From Pedobacter yulinensis (GTDB lineage Bacteria > Bacteroidota > Bacteroidia > Sphingobacteriales > Sphingobacteriaceae), in assembly GCF_003029735.1 (NCBI RefSeq), contig NZ_KZ686272.1:62001-126000 (forward strand): a stretch of DNA of 64,000 nucleotides, read 5' to 3'. Shown piece after piece: positions 34,116-43,331 of the stretch. How positions within the stretch are numbered: position 1 is the stretch's first letter; the number at the start of each line of letters is the position of its first letter. A program made the position numbers and the translations under genes. The notes below the pieces were generated by a model that worked only from the letters and a program-made list of their open reading frames with translations, was not told the DNA's origin and did not search any database.

Positions 34116-34724
34116 CTACCGGTGTCTTTTTTCCAGGTTCAGCGCCAGGTCATTCCAACTGCGACCTTTTTCGCGCAGCAGAACAGACAGGTGAAACACC
34201 AGGTCAGACGCTTCGTTCAGGAAGTCTTCGTCGGTTTCGGCCAGTGCCGCAATAACCGTTTCCACACCTTCCTCGCCAACTTTCTGCGCTATTTTGTTCA
34301 GACCTTTCTGGCGCAGCTTGTTCACATACGAACTTTCTGATGGATGCTCATACCGGTCTGCGACGATGCGTTCCAGTTCAAAAATAAAATTCTGGTTATA
34401 GGGGGTGTCGAAACAGCTGCGGTTGCCTGTATGACAAGTGGGTCCAATCGGCTGGGCTTTGATGAGGATCGTGTCCCGGTCGCAATCCAGGCGCAGGTCT
34501 TTCAGCAGAAGAAAATTTCCGCTGCTCTCGCCCTTCGTCCAAAGCCGGTTCTTGGAACGTGAAAAAAAGGTCACTTTACTTTCCCTGAGCGTCTGCTGCA
34601 AGGCCTCATTGTTCATGTACCCCAGCATCAGCACTTCGAGGGTCTGTACGTCCTGTACAACGACCGGCAGCATGCCTTCGCCTTTGCTCCAATCCGGCTC
34701 GCCGATTGCGGAAAATGTATTCAT
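34116..34724 (-). CDS. hisIE: bifunctional phosphoribosyl-AMP cyclohydrolase/phosphoribosyl-ATP pyrophosphatase
   Basis: A 202-residue fusion for the second and third histidine steps. N-terminal HisI cyclohydrolase domain (about 1-105): LRLDCDRDTILIKAQPIGPTCHTG with zinc-binding cysteines. C-terminal HisE pyrophosphatase (about 110-200): SYVNKLRQKGLNKIAQKVGEEGVE and the metal-binding EVIAALAETDEDFLNEASDL region. Last enzyme gene of the his operon, 18 bp after hisF. Confidence 0.95.
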   Translation of the reverse strand: MNTFSAIGEPDWSKGEGMLPVVVQDVQTLEVLMLGYMNNEALQQTLRESKVTFFSRSKNRLWTKGESSGNFLLLKDLRLDCDRDTILIKAQPIGPTCHTGNRSCFDTPYNQNFIFELERIVADRYEHPSESSYVNKLRQKGLNKIAQKVGEEGVETVIAALAETDEDFLNEASDLVFHLSVLLREKGRSWNDLALNLEKRHR

Positions 34725-34742
34725 GATAATAGCTTTATGCGA

Positions 34743-35504
34743 TCAGGACTGCAGCCTGACCGGAATGTGGTGTGCGTTGAGTTCTTGTTTCAGTTCGGGG
34801 ATCAGTATTTCGCCATAGTGAAATACCGAGGCCGCAAGGGCTGCATCTACATCGGCCTGCACGAAAACTTCGGTAAAATGAGCCGTTTTGCCAGCACCGC
34901 CCGAGGCAATGATCGGGATGTTGATGCGGTCATTTATCTTGCGCAGCAGGGAACAGTCAAAACCCTGTTTGGTGCCGTCGTGATCCATCGATGTCAGCAG
35001 GATCTCGCCCGCGCCGCGTGTCTCGGCATCTTTAATCCAGCTCTCGGTTTCTATAGCGGTAACCAGCCGGCCACCGTTCAGGTGCACCAGGTTTCTGCCG
35101 TTCACCAGTTTGGTGTCTACGGCCAGTACCACGAACTGTACCCCAAAAGCCCTGGCCAGATCTTCGATCAGCACAGGATTTCGCACCGCTGCAGAATTGA
35201 TGCTGATCTTGTCGGCGCCGGCGCTCAGCAGCGCTTCGGCATCTGCTACAGAGCTGATGCCACCACCAATGGTAAAGGGAATATTCAACTGCCGGGCAAC
35301 CGATTTGACCATCTCGATGGTCGTCTTGCGTTTTTCGTGCGTGGCAGTGATGTCTAAAAAGACCAGCTCATCTGCACCCTGCTGCGCATACTGCGCAGCC
35401 AGCTCGACGGGGTCGCCCGCATCGCGCAGGTCCACGAAATTGATGCCTTTAACAGTCCGCCCGTCTTTCACATCGAGACAGGGAATGATTCTTTTACTAA
35501 GCAT
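34743..35504 (-). CDS. hisF: imidazole glycerol phosphate synthase cyclase subunit
   Basis: A 253-residue TIM-barrel enzyme that, with HisH, makes imidazole glycerol phosphate and AICAR. N-terminal [12 protein letters not shown] holds catalytic Asp11; the second catalytic Asp lies in VLAVDTK (near 130). Phosphate-binding GG and SGG motifs are visible. Its ATG overlaps the hisA stop by one base (TAATG), showing coupling. Confidence 0.96.
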   Translation of the reverse strand: MLSKRIIPCLDVKDGRTVKGINFVDLRDAGDPVELAAQYAQQGADELVFLDITATHEKRKTTIEMVKSVARQLNIPFTIGGGISSVADAEALLSAGADKISINSAAVRNPVLIEDLARAFGVQFVVLAVDTKLVNGRNLVHLNGGRLVTAIETESWIKDAETRGAGEILLTSMDHDGTKQGFDCSLLRKINDRINIPIIASGGAGKTAHFTEVFVQADVDAALAASVFHYGEILIPELKQELNAHHIPVRLQS

Positions 35505-36253
35505 TACAGCGATGTCATGGCCTTTAAGTTCCAGGCTTTGATTTCTTCGATGCTGATGCGATTTTCGTAAATGGCTTTACCAACCACGCAGCTCCGGATG
35601 TTGAGTTTGGCCAGTTCTTCGATGTCTTTCATTGAGCTGATTCCGCCCGAGGCGATCAATTTGATGAAGGGCGAGTGGTTCAGTAATTTCTCATACAGAT
35701 CGACCGCGGCGCCACCCAGTTTGCCATCTTTATTGATGTCGGTGCAGAGAAAGCGGAAAAAGCCCAGCTGCAGGCAGCGGTCAACATAGTCCATGAGTTT
35801 AATGGGCGAACTTTCCATCCACCCTGAATACTTGATGACTTCGTCAAGTACGTCGATCGCAATGACAATCCGGTTTGCATAATCATCTTTTTTTCCAACT
35901 TCCCTGCTAAGTTCATCAAGAAACGAGGGGTTGGTAATGGCCTGCGTGCCGACTATAACGCGGTGAATACCCGAATCAAGCAACTCGGTAACCTGGCTGA
36001 TCGTGCGGATACCGCCACCATACTGCACCCGCATTTCTGTTTTTTTGATCACATCGAACAGGGCTTTCTGGTTGCTGAAATCGCCTTTGGCGCCATTCAG
36101 GTCAATGATATGGATAAAATCGGTGCCATTCGACTGGTATTTCTCGATCATTTCGGCAATCGAAACGTCGTACTCGGTTTTCTGGTTGTAATCACCTTCG
36201 CGCAGGCGCACGACCTTTCCGTCTAGAATATCAATGGCGGGAATTATATACAT
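35504..36253 (-). CDS. hisA: ProFAR isomerase
   Basis: A 249-residue TIM-barrel phosphoribosylformimino-5-aminoimidazole carboxamide ribotide isomerase. Catalytic Asp8 in [12 protein letters not shown] and the second Asp in the [11 protein letters not shown] block (about 175) are present, with phosphate-binding GGG and SGG turns. Paralogue of HisF, encoded directly downstream with one-base overlap. hisH lies 4 bp upstream. Confidence 0.95.
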   Translation of the reverse strand: MYIIPAIDILDGKVVRLREGDYNQKTEYDVSIAEMIEKYQSNGTDFIHIIDLNGAKGDFSNQKALFDVIKKTEMRVQYGGGIRTISQVTELLDSGIHRVIVGTQAITNPSFLDELSREVGKKDDYANRIVIAIDVLDEVIKYSGWMESSPIKLMDYVDRCLQLGFFRFLCTDINKDGKLGGAAVDLYEKLLNHSPFIKLIASGGISSMKDIEELAKLNIRSCVVGKAIYENRISIEEIKAWNLKAMTSL

Positions 36254-36257
36254 TTTC

Positions 36258-36848
36258 TTAATTTATGTTGCTGAAGTTTTTCAATAGTTGTTCGCCGGCT
36301 GCGCCCGACTTTTCGGGGTGGAACTGAACGCCGTAAAAATTATCCCTGTTAATTGCCGCAGAGAACCGGTTGCCATAGGTAACTGATGCGATGTCAAAAA
36401 TAGGCTTATATTCAATAAAATACGAATGCACAAAATAGAATTGTGCAAATTCATCAACACCATCAAACAGCAAATTGTTTTGGTGCTGAACGGTGTTCCA
36501 GCCCATGTGTGGTATTTTGATTCCCAGCGACTTATCGAACAAACGGGTGTTGAGCGGAACAATGCCCAGCAGTTCGCTGTCGCCTTCTTCTGAGTGGGCA
36601 GTAAGCAGTTGCATGCCGACACAGATACCCAGCACCGGCTTGGTTAGTTTACAGATCGGTTCGACCAGTCCGGTAGCCCGGAGCTTCTGCATGGCGGCGC
36701 CGGCATGCCCTACACCCGGTATGATGATGTGGCTGTAGGCCTGCAGTTCAGCTTCGGTATTGACCATGCCATACTGTAGGCCGAGCCGGTCGAGGGCTGC
36801 GGTCAGGGAAAAGATATTCCCCGCGCCATAGTTGATGATTCCTATCAT
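36258..36848 (-). CDS. hisH: imidazole glycerol phosphate synthase glutaminase subunit
   Basis: A 196-residue class I glutamine amidotransferase that feeds ammonia to HisF. Catalytic Cys in GICVGMQ (Cys76) and the His-x-Glu pair in FHPEKSG (about 176-178) are intact; oxyanion PGVG is near residue 44. Located between hisB (12 bp upstream) and hisA. Confidence 0.95.
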   Translation of the reverse strand: MIGIINYGAGNIFSLTAALDRLGLQYGMVNTEAELQAYSHIIIPGVGHAGAAMQKLRATGLVEPICKLTKPVLGICVGMQLLTAHSEEGDSELLGIVPLNTRLFDKSLGIKIPHMGWNTVQHQNNLLFDGVDEFAQFYFVHSYFIEYKPIFDIASVTYGNRFSAAINRDNFYGVQFHPEKSGAAGEQLLKNFSNIN

Positions 36849-36860
36849 AACAGTTTGTGC

Positions 36861-37994
36861 TTAGAGCAACCCTTTGGTGCTCGGTAAGACCATTTTTTCC
36901 GGATCCCGTTTAACGGCCATTTTGATCGCTTTTGCAAATGCTTTAAAAACGGCTTCGATTTTATGGTGTTCGTTTTCTCCCTCTGCCTTGATGTTCAGGT
37001 TGCATTTTGCAGCATCACTGAACGACTTAAAGAAATGGAAGAACATTTCGGTTGGCATATCGCCCACTTTTTCACGTTTGAACTCCGCGTCCCACACAAT
37101 CCAGTTGCGGCCGCCAAAGTCAATGGCTACCTGTGCCAGGCAGTCGTCCATAGGCAGGCAAAAGCCATAGCGTTCAATGCCAAGTTTGTTGCCGAGGGCT
37201 TTACCAAAAGCCTCACCAAGGGCAATGCCGGTGTCTTCAATGGTGTGGTGCTCGTCGATGTGCAGATCGCCGTCGGTTTCTATCTTCAGGTCAATGCCAC
37301 CGTGGCGCGCAATCTGGTCCAGCATGTGGTCAAAAAAGTGAAGGCCTGTTGCCACCGTTGCTTTGCCGGTACCGTCAAGGTCCAGTTGCACACTGATCTT
37401 GGTTTCATTTGTATTGCGGGTATGGTCAATGCAGCGGCTGCCGGCACGAAGAAATGTGTAAACATCTGCCCAGTCTCTGGTCTCTAATGCGATGATGTCT
37501 GACAGCGTTTCATATTTGTCGAGCGCCTCATGCTGGCCCAAGTGGTCGTTCTGGCGCAGGTAGATGGCTTTCGCGCCCAGATTGCGCGCCAGGATCACAT
37601 CATTGAGCCGGTCGCCGATCACAAAGGAGTTGGCCAGATCATAGCCCTCGGCCAGGTAGTGCAGCAGCAGGCCGGTTTGGGGCTTCCGTGTCGGAGCATT
37701 CTCGTGTGCAAAGGTCCGGTCAATGATCACCTCTTTAAATTCGACCCCTTCGCCGGCGAATGTATCAAGGATAAAGTTATGTACAGGCCAGAAGTTCTCT
37801 TCGGGATGGGAATCTGTGCCCAAGCCGTCCTGGTTGGTCACCATAACCAGGTCGAAATCAAGCTCCCGGGCAATTTTGCTCAGGTAGTGCAATGATTTCG
37901 GGTAAAATTTCAATTTCGCGAAACTGTCAATCTGCTCATCTTCTGGTTCCAGGATCAGCGTGCCATCGCGGTCTATAAATAATGTTTTTTTCAT
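36861..37994 (-). CDS. hisB: bifunctional histidinol-phosphatase/imidazoleglycerol-phosphate dehydratase
   Basis: A 377-residue fusion. N-terminal HAD phosphatase (about 1-165) with FIDRDGTL and MVTNQDG; C-terminal imidazoleglycerol-phosphate dehydratase with manganese-binding motifs [25 protein letters not shown] and [13 protein letters not shown]. The ATG at 37994 is used: it begins the HAD motif; the longer in-frame start would overlap hisC. The bifunctional form is like that of enterobacteria and many Bacteroidota. 72 bp after hisC. Confidence 0.95.
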   Translation of the reverse strand: MKKTLFIDRDGTLILEPEDEQIDSFAKLKFYPKSLHYLSKIARELDFDLVMVTNQDGLGTDSHPEENFWPVHNFILDTFAGEGVEFKEVIIDRTFAHENAPTRKPQTGLLLHYLAEGYDLANSFVIGDRLNDVILARNLGAKAIYLRQNDHLGQHEALDKYETLSDIIALETRDWADVYTFLRAGSRCIDHTRNTNETKISVQLDLDGTGKATVATGLHFFDHMLDQIARHGGIDLKIETDGDLHIDEHHTIEDTGIALGEAFGKALGNKLGIERYGFCLPMDDCLAQVAIDFGGRNWIVWDAEFKREKVGDMPTEMFFHFFKSFSDAAKCNLNIKAEGENEHHKIEAVFKAFAKAIKMAVKRDPEKMVLPSTKGLL

Positions 37995-38065
37995 TGTCTT
38001 GTTTTTGTTTTGGCCCGGCCCGCCTGCGTCCTGCGTTCCGGCCCGGCGTACAGCTTCCTGGTCGC

Positions 38066-39109
38066 TTAAGCAAAGGCTTTCATCCGCTCCAGGAGCCGGG
38101 CGTTTTCTTTTGGTGTGCCGACTGTAATGCGCAGGCATCCCTCGCAAAGTACCACCTTTGAACGGTCACGTACAATGATGCCATCATCTACAAGCTGGTT
38201 ATAGATCTGTTCGGGTTGTGTTACTTCAACCAGGATAAAGTTTGCGTCTGAAGGATATACCTGTCTGACTGCAGGGAGGTCAGCAAGCGCACTTGCCAGC
38301 CTGTCACGTTCGTTTACAGTTGTCTTAATCCAGGCATTTACCTGGTCTATGTTTTTTAAGGCTTCAAGCGCGAGGTCTTGGGTGGCCTGGTTAATGTTGT
38401 AGGGTGGTTTGATTTTGTTCAGCACATCGATGATCTGCGAGGATGCGAAAGCCATACCGAGTCTCAGCGCTGCAAGCCCCCAGGCTTTAGAAAATGTTTG
38501 CAGCACAACCAGGTTGGGATACTCTGTCAGTTCGCGGATAAAGGTGTGCTGTTTGGAAAAGTTGATGTACGCTTCGTCCACAACCACCAGGCCGTTAAAG
38601 TTGGTAAGGAGCGTCTCGATATCGTGCCGGTTAAGGGAGTTACCGGTGGGGTTGTTGGGTGAGCAGACAAAGATGAGTTTGGTCCGGGCATCGATCGCTT
38701 CGGCCATGCCATTCAGGTCAAGCTGAAAACCTGGCAGGAGGCTGATCTTCCTGGTCTCCACATCGTTAATGTTCGCCGAGACCTCGTACATGCCATAAGT
38801 TGGCGGCACCAGGATCACATTGTCTTTTCCAGGGTTGCAGAAGGCACGGTACAACAGGTCGATGGCTTCGTCCGAACCATTCCCCAGAAACGTGTTTTCG
38901 ATGGGAACACCTTTAATGCGGCTGATGGCCTCTTTAAGATCAAGCTGCAGCGGGTCAGGATACCGGTTGTAGTCGGCCGGCAGCGGCGAGCCGAAGCTGT
39001 TTTCGTTCGCATCAAGAAAAACCGATGCCTGCCCTTTAAACTCGTCCCTGGCGGTAGAGTAGGGGCTGAGTTTCTGTATGTTTTCTCTGACGAGATCGTT
39101 GATGTTCAT
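38066..39109 (-). CDS. hisC: histidinol-phosphate aminotransferase
   Basis: A 347-residue PLP-dependent fold type I transaminase. PLP lysine in [12 protein letters not shown] (about residue 215), substrate arginine region near the C-terminus ([13 protein letters not shown]), VDEAYINF aspartate for the cofactor, and SPNNPTG. Converts imidazole acetol phosphate to L-histidinol phosphate. Placed 13 bp after hisD. Confidence 0.95.
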   Translation of the reverse strand: MNINDLVRENIQKLSPYSTARDEFKGQASVFLDANENSFGSPLPADYNRYPDPLQLDLKEAISRIKGVPIENTFLGNGSDEAIDLLYRAFCNPGKDNVILVPPTYGMYEVSANINDVETRKISLLPGFQLDLNGMAEAIDARTKLIFVCSPNNPTGNSLNRHDIETLLTNFNGLVVVDEAYINFSKQHTFIRELTEYPNLVVLQTFSKAWGLAALRLGMAFASSQIIDVLNKIKPPYNINQATQDLALEALKNIDQVNAWIKTTVNERDRLASALADLPAVRQVYPSDANFILVEVTQPEQIYNQLVDDGIIVRDRSKVVLCEGCLRITVGTPKENARLLERMKAFA

Positions 39110-39122
39110 TTGTTGTGCAAAA

Positions 39123-40427
39123 TTAGGAGTTCTGATCTGTTCTCTGAAGTTCCTCGAGGCGGATACTCACAGCATTGCGGTGTGCGTCCAGGCCTTCGGC
39201 CGATGCGAGGATCTCGACCGTCGGACCAAGGTTTTGTAGTCCCCGGGGACTGATGTGCTGGAAGGTGACTTTCTTCAGAAAAGAGTCGACCGACACACCC
39301 GAATAACCTTTGGCGAAGCCGCTCGTAGGCAGCGTGTGGTTTGTTCCTGAAGCATAGTCGCCGGCGCTTTCAGGTGTCAGGTTACCCAAAAATACAGACC
39401 CCGCATTGCTGATCTGCGTAAGCAAAGATTCAAAGTGCTCGGTAGCGAGGATCAGGTGTTCGGGGGCGTATCTGTTGGAGAACTGCATGGCGCTTTGCAG
39501 CGTATCCGCATAAATCATGTAAGAGTTATTTAAGGCTTTCGCCGCAATATCGCGGCGGGGCAGCGATATCACTTGGCGGTCCAGTTCTGCGATCGTTTGT
39601 TCTAAAATATCTCTTGAAGTAGCAACCAGTACTGCCTGGGAATCAGGTCCGTGTTCTGCCTGTGCAAGGAGATCAGCAGCCAGGTATGCCGAATTGGCAG
39701 TCTCATCTGCGACGATCAGAACCTCAGATGGGCCTGCCGGCATATCGATTGCTACCCGGTTTTGAACAAGCTGTTTGGCCGCAGTTACATACCGGTTGCC
39801 CGGCCCGAAAATTTTGCTGACTGCAGGAATCGTTTCGGTTCCGTAAGCCATCGCGGCAATGGCTTGCGCACCGCCTGCCAGGTAAAGCCGGTCAATGCCG
39901 AGCAGCGTGGCACAGTAGGCCAGGTAGCAGTTCGTCTTGCCATCGGTCTGCGGAGGCGAACAAACCACAATCTGTTTGCAGCCGGCAAGCGCAGCAGGGA
40001 TGGCCAGCATGAGAAAGGTGCTTGGCAGAACGGCCGAACCACCCGGAACGTAAAGTCCGACAGACTCGATGGGGCGGCTTTCCCGCCAGCAGGTTACGCC
40101 CGGCATGGTTTCTACCCGGTCTTCCTGGCGCAGCTGGGTTTCATGAAAACGGCGGATGTTCGCAGCGGCAGTGTCAATGGCTTTGCGGGCTGCTTCAGGA
40201 ATGTCTGCTGCAAGAGCAGCGAGCTCAGTCGCGCCCAGATAGAGAAGGTCAAGTTTCACCCCGTCAAAGCGCTCAGCCAACTGACGCAAAAGCGCGTCAC
40301 CCTGTGATTTCACACCATCGAGAATGTCCCTCACGGTGCTAACGACCTGCTGATCATCTTCCAGGCTGCGTGAACACAGCTGGTCAATTTCTACATCAGA
40401 TAATTTATTAAAATCGTAGATTTTCAA
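39123..40427 (-). CDS. hisD: histidinol dehydrogenase
   Basis: A 434-residue zinc enzyme that oxidises L-histidinol to L-histidine in two NAD-dependent steps. Conserved VGLYVPGG and the block IDMPAGPSEVL-IAD, zinc-site residues around LAQAEHGPD, and the YASGTNHTLPT motif are present. It lies between hisG (57 bp upstream) and hisC. Confidence 0.96.
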   Translation of the reverse strand: MKIYDFNKLSDVEIDQLCSRSLEDDQQVVSTVRDILDGVKSQGDALLRQLAERFDGVKLDLLYLGATELAALAADIPEAARKAIDTAAANIRRFHETQLRQEDRVETMPGVTCWRESRPIESVGLYVPGGSAVLPSTFLMLAIPAALAGCKQIVVCSPPQTDGKTNCYLAYCATLLGIDRLYLAGGAQAIAAMAYGTETIPAVSKIFGPGNRYVTAAKQLVQNRVAIDMPAGPSEVLIVADETANSAYLAADLLAQAEHGPDSQAVLVATSRDILEQTIAELDRQVISLPRRDIAAKALNNSYMIYADTLQSAMQFSNRYAPEHLILATEHFESLLTQISNAGSVFLGNLTPESAGDYASGTNHTLPTSGFAKGYSGVSVDSFLKKVTFQHISPRGLQNLGPTVEILASAEGLDAHRNAVSIRLEELQRTDQNS

Positions 40428-40484
40428 TGTTTTAAAGTTTTGTATTAACTTTTGGTTAATGCGGTTGCAGCGATGTTCAGACGC

Positions 40485-41336
40485 TTAAACTATGATTTTT
40501 TCGATCGGCAGGACAAGGATACCTTCGGCGCCGGCGGCTTTCAGGCTATTGATCTTTTCCCAGAAATCTTCTTCGGCGATCACCGAATGTACGGCCACCC
40601 AATTTTCCTCAAATAAGGGGACAATGGTCGGGCTTTTCACGCCGGGCAGTAAGGCCACAACCTTTTCCAGGTTATATCTTTCGACATTCAGCACCACGTA
40701 TTTGTTCGATTTTGCTTTCAGCACCGAACGGATGCGCTGAAGCAGTTCGGCTACTTCGGGCGCATCGTAGATGGTCTTATTGGCGATCAGCACAGCTTCC
40801 GAACGCATCACGTCTGCGAAGGGTTTTAGCCCGTTGTTTTTCAAGGTTCCCCCAGTCGAGACGATATCGCAGATGGCGTCACTTAAGCCCAGGCCCGGGC
40901 CAATCTCGACCGAACCGCTGATGACCCTGATCTGCGCTTCCACGCCTTTAGATTTAAGAAAATTGTCAAGAATAACAGGATAGGACGTGGCAATCGCTTT
41001 GCCGTTCAGTTCTTCAATACTGGTGTAGCTTTCGGTAGCGGGTACTGCAATCTTCAGCGTGCATTTACCGAAGCCGAGTTTCTGCAGGTAGTGTACGTCA
41101 GCGCCGGTTTCCTCAATCACATTTTCGCCTACAATACCGAGATCGGCAATGCCGTCCTGAACATACTCAGGGATATCATCATCACGCAGGAACAGGATTT
41201 CCAGCGGGAAATTGGTAACTGAAGAAATGAGTGAGCTTTTGTAGTTTTCGAATGAAAGACCGCAGGTTTTTAAGATCTCTACTGATTTTTCATTAAGTCT
41301 GCCAGATTTTTGTATGGCAATTTTGAGTGTCTTCAC
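40485..41336 (-). CDS. hisG: ATP phosphoribosyltransferase, long form
   Basis: A 283-residue enzyme for the first, committed step of histidine synthesis. N-terminal two-lobe catalytic domain (LKIAIQKSGRL, DLGIVGEN, DIVSTGGTL for PRPP binding) and a C-terminal regulatory domain (about 205-283) show the long, histidine-feedback-controlled form, so HisZ is not needed. Start is GTG at 41336, no better ATG nearby. First enzyme gene of the operon, behind a histidine leader peptide. Confidence 0.95.
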   Translation of the reverse strand: MKTLKIAIQKSGRLNEKSVEILKTCGLSFENYKSSLISSVTNFPLEILFLRDDDIPEYVQDGIADLGIVGENVIEETGADVHYLQKLGFGKCTLKIAVPATESYTSIEELNGKAIATSYPVILDNFLKSKGVEAQIRVISGSVEIGPGLGLSDAICDIVSTGGTLKNNGLKPFADVMRSEAVLIANKTIYDAPEVAELLQRIRSVLKAKSNKYVVLNVERYNLEKVVALLPGVKSPTIVPLFEENWVAVHSVIAEEDFWEKINSLKAAGAEGILVLPIEKIIV

Positions 41337-41374
41337 TAAGTGTTGATTAAAGATGTATACAAGAAAATATTTTT

Positions 41375-41398
41375 AAAAACAGTTTTGACGTACAAAAC
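41375..41398 (-). terminator. possible his attenuator terminator hairpin
   Basis: On the reverse strand GTTTTG-TACGT-CAAAAC (41398 to 41382) is a 6-bp hairpin followed by TGTTTTT. It lies between the leader peptide stop and hisG, where an attenuator terminator belongs. The stem is A+T-rich and short, so its strength is uncertain. Confidence 0.45.
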
Positions 41399-41406
41399 AT
41401 AACACA

Positions 41407-41463
41407 TTACATCGCCTGGCGGCGATGGTGGAAATGTAAGTGGTGGTTCAAAACAAAGTTCAT
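41407..41463 (-). CDS. hisL: histidine leader peptide
   Basis: An 18-residue open frame upstream of hisG, read on the reverse strand: ATG at 41461-41463, TAA at 41407-41409, peptide MNFVLNHHLHFHHRRQAM. Five of seven consecutive residues are histidine (HHLHFHH). Such a run sits in the leader of histidine operons controlled by transcription attenuation: the ribosome stalls when charged histidyl-tRNA is short. It begins 36 bases after a strong -7 promoter element and is followed by a G+C hairpin (41410-41427) and a T-tract hairpin. Sequence evidence is direct; the mechanism is inferred. Confidence 0.85.
   Translation of the reverse strand: MNFVLNHHLHFHHRRQAM
41410..41427 (-). other. G+C hairpin within the his leader
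   Basis: CATCGCC-TGGC-GGCGATG is a perfect 7-bp stem with a 4-base loop, overlapping the last His, Arg, Arg, Gln, Ala, Met codons of the leader peptide. In attenuators such a pause hairpin overlaps or directly follows the control codons. Next to it CACTTACAT (His-Leu-His codons) can pair with ATGTAATGTG around the stop codon with one bulge, an alternative structure. Confidence 0.55.
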
Positions 41464-41498
41464 AAATTCCTGCTGTCTCTATCAATGTCTAGCTGCGG

Positions 41499-41532
41499 CA
41501 AATATAACCAAACGCGGTAGAAATCAAAAAAA
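41499..41532 (-). promoter_or_regulatory. promoter of the his operon
   Basis: On the reverse strand TTTTTTTG (41532-41525) lies 18 bases before TATATTTG (41506-41499), matching the Bacteroidota -33 TTTG and -7 TAnnTTTG elements with normal spacing. Transcription should start near 41490, about 27 bases before the leader peptide ATG. Confidence 0.7.
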
Positions 41533-41591
41533 TATGGCATTTTATTTGAGTATCGGGGCTTGGGAGGGTCGGTAACGGGCCCCGAGAATCT

Positions 41592-41599
41592 TATCTTTG
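41592..41599 (+). promoter_or_regulatory. Bacteroidota -7 element for the L,D-transpeptidase
   Basis: TATCTTTG fits TAnnTTTG and ends just before the coding frame, overlapping the TTG at 41597 and 6 bp before the TTG at 41606. The message is probably leaderless. No -33 element found at the usual distance. Confidence 0.45.
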
Positions 41600-41605
41600 C
41601 CTGTT

Positions 41606-43186
41606 TTGAAGAGAAATTTACGCTTAATCATTCCTTTTTTCCTGTGTCTCAGTGCCTGCGGTTGGTTTAAACCGGTTCCTGAGGTTGGCTCGGTCCTGGC
41701 AGAGCACCTGGATAACAAACTGTACAAAAAATTTGATACGGCTGCTTACATCCCCGTATTCAGACGGGTTGCCGACAGTTTGGCCAGTCATTTTTCAAAT
41801 CCGCAAACCATTCGTTCGCTGTATGCAGCACAAGAGTATGAGCCACATCTTGTCCAGTCGTTTTATGCTACCGGCGGCCTGGATTCCTTGCGCGATTACC
41901 TGAAAAGAGCCGATCTGCACGGACTGGATCCAAAGATCTTCAGGCTCAAACAAATTGAAGCCCTGCTTGCCCAGCTGAATGCCAATCGCTTTTCGTCAAT
42001 CGAAGAGGTGTACCCCGTTGTGGCTGCGCTTGAACTGAATGCTGCCGAAGGATTGCTCAAGTACAGCAACTTTCTGAAATTCGGAGCAGTAAACCCGCGC
42101 AAGCTGCTGAGCCGTTTTTATATCCGCATTGGCAGGCCAGACAGTACGTTTATGAAGCAGGTACTGCAGACCGACGATTTGCTGAAAACGCTGGAATCTG
42201 TGCAGCCGGCCAGCGAGGCCTATAAACAGATGCAGGCTGCCCTGGCCGCTTACCGCCGGTCGGGTGCCGATCAGCAAACTCTCCGCACGCTGAAGATCAA
42301 CATGGAGCGGATGCGCTGGCAAATGCCGGCAAACGAAGATGATGAAATGGTGCTTGTCAACATTCCTGATTTCTCGCTGACCTGGTTCGATAAAACCGAT
42401 ACGCTTGCTTTTATGAAAGTTTGCGTTGGCGGACCACGCGAAAAGGCATACGAAGAAAAGATGAAGCGTTACCTGCAGACCGGCAGCCTTGATGACAAAC
42501 CAAGAAACCATGAGACGCCTTTGCTCGCTAGCCGCATCAACTCCATTCAGGCTAATCCCATCTGGAATATCCCGGTCAGTATCGCACAGAGCGAGATCTA
42601 TTACCAGGCATTAAAAGATCCCTACTACCTGTCGAACAGCAACATCAAAGTGTACCGCAAAGGTGTGGAGATCGGCGAACCAGATACCATTCAGTGGAGC
42701 CGGTACCCGAGAAACAAGCTGCCTTATCAGTTCAAGCAGGGCTCTGGAGAGGGCAATGCGTTGGGCAAATTCAAGTTTATTTTTAACAACGGCTCCAGCA
42801 TTTACCTGCACGATACGAACAACAAATATGGGTTCAAACTGCGCAACCGGGCCATTAGCCACGGCTGCGTACGCATTGAAAAGCCGCTGGAATTTGCCGA
42901 ACTGCTGGTTAGAAGCAAATCACAGTATGACCTGCTGCGCATGGAAGTGGACCTGCCGCCGCTGGATACCACTAAAATGCCGATCTTCAGGAGAAAACAG
43001 GAACGCAAGCGCGATACAGTAAACAGCTACCAGCTGCGGCCCAAATGGTTTGGCACCAAAAAACCGGTTTACCTGCTCATAAGCTACCAGACAGCCTGGC
43101 CACAGAACGGGCGCATCGAGTTTAGAACAGATGTATACGGGCATGATGAGATTTTGTGGCGGTCGCTCAAAAAATACGCAGCTTAA
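41606..43186 (+). CDS. L,D-transpeptidase (YkuD), lipoprotein
   Basis: A protein of about 526 residues with a TTG start (41606 preferred; 41597 also possible, but inside the promoter). N-terminal signal peptide with lipobox LSAC, then a large helical scaffold domain, then a YkuD domain whose active-site SHGCVRI holds catalytic Cys (about residue 421). L,D-transpeptidases make 3-3 crosslinks or attach proteins to peptidoglycan. The long scaffold recalls the YcbB/LdtD group. It is divergent from the his operon. Confidence 0.88.
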   Translation: MKRNLRLIIPFFLCLSACGWFKPVPEVGSVLAEHLDNKLYKKFDTAAYIPVFRRVADSLASHFSNPQTIRSLYAAQEYEPHLVQSFYATGGLDSLRDYLKRADLHGLDPKIFRLKQIEALLAQLNANRFSSIEEVYPVVAALELNAAEGLLKYSNFLKFGAVNPRKLLSRFYIRIGRPDSTFMKQVLQTDDLLKTLESVQPASEAYKQMQAALAAYRRSGADQQTLRTLKINMERMRWQMPANEDDEMVLVNIPDFSLTWFDKTDTLAFMKVCVGGPREKAYEEKMKRYLQTGSLDDKPRNHETPLLASRINSIQANPIWNIPVSIAQSEIYYQALKDPYYLSNSNIKVYRKGVEIGEPDTIQWSRYPRNKLPYQFKQGSGEGNALGKFKFIFNNGSSIYLHDTNNKYGFKLRNRAISHGCVRIEKPLEFAELLVRSKSQYDLLRMEVDLPPLDTTKMPIFRRKQERKRDTVNSYQLRPKWFGTKKPVYLLISYQTAWPQNGRIEFRTDVYGHDEILWRSLKKYAA

Positions 43187-43316
43187 CACCCGGTGAACAG
43201 CTACCGCCCGCTGCGGCACTTTGGGCGCGGCGCAGGGGCGAGAGCTGCCGGAGTGCGGCGGGTTTTTGCCCGGGCAGCAAAGTTTCTGCAGGCCGGTGAT
43301 TTTAGCCTAAAAATCC

Positions 43317-43324
43317 TACCTTTG
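43317..43324 (+). promoter_or_regulatory. Bacteroidota -7 element for the BatA-like gene
   Basis: TACCTTTG matches TAnnTTTG and ends 7 bp before the ATG at 43332. Likely nearly leaderless message for the following gene cluster. Confidence 0.45.
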
Positions 43325-43331
43325 TTTTTTG

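Noticed and set aside
37995-38147. Longer hisB start
   Set aside because: It overlaps hisC and adds a low-complexity stretch before the HAD motif; ATG 37994 is directly at [11 protein letters not shown].
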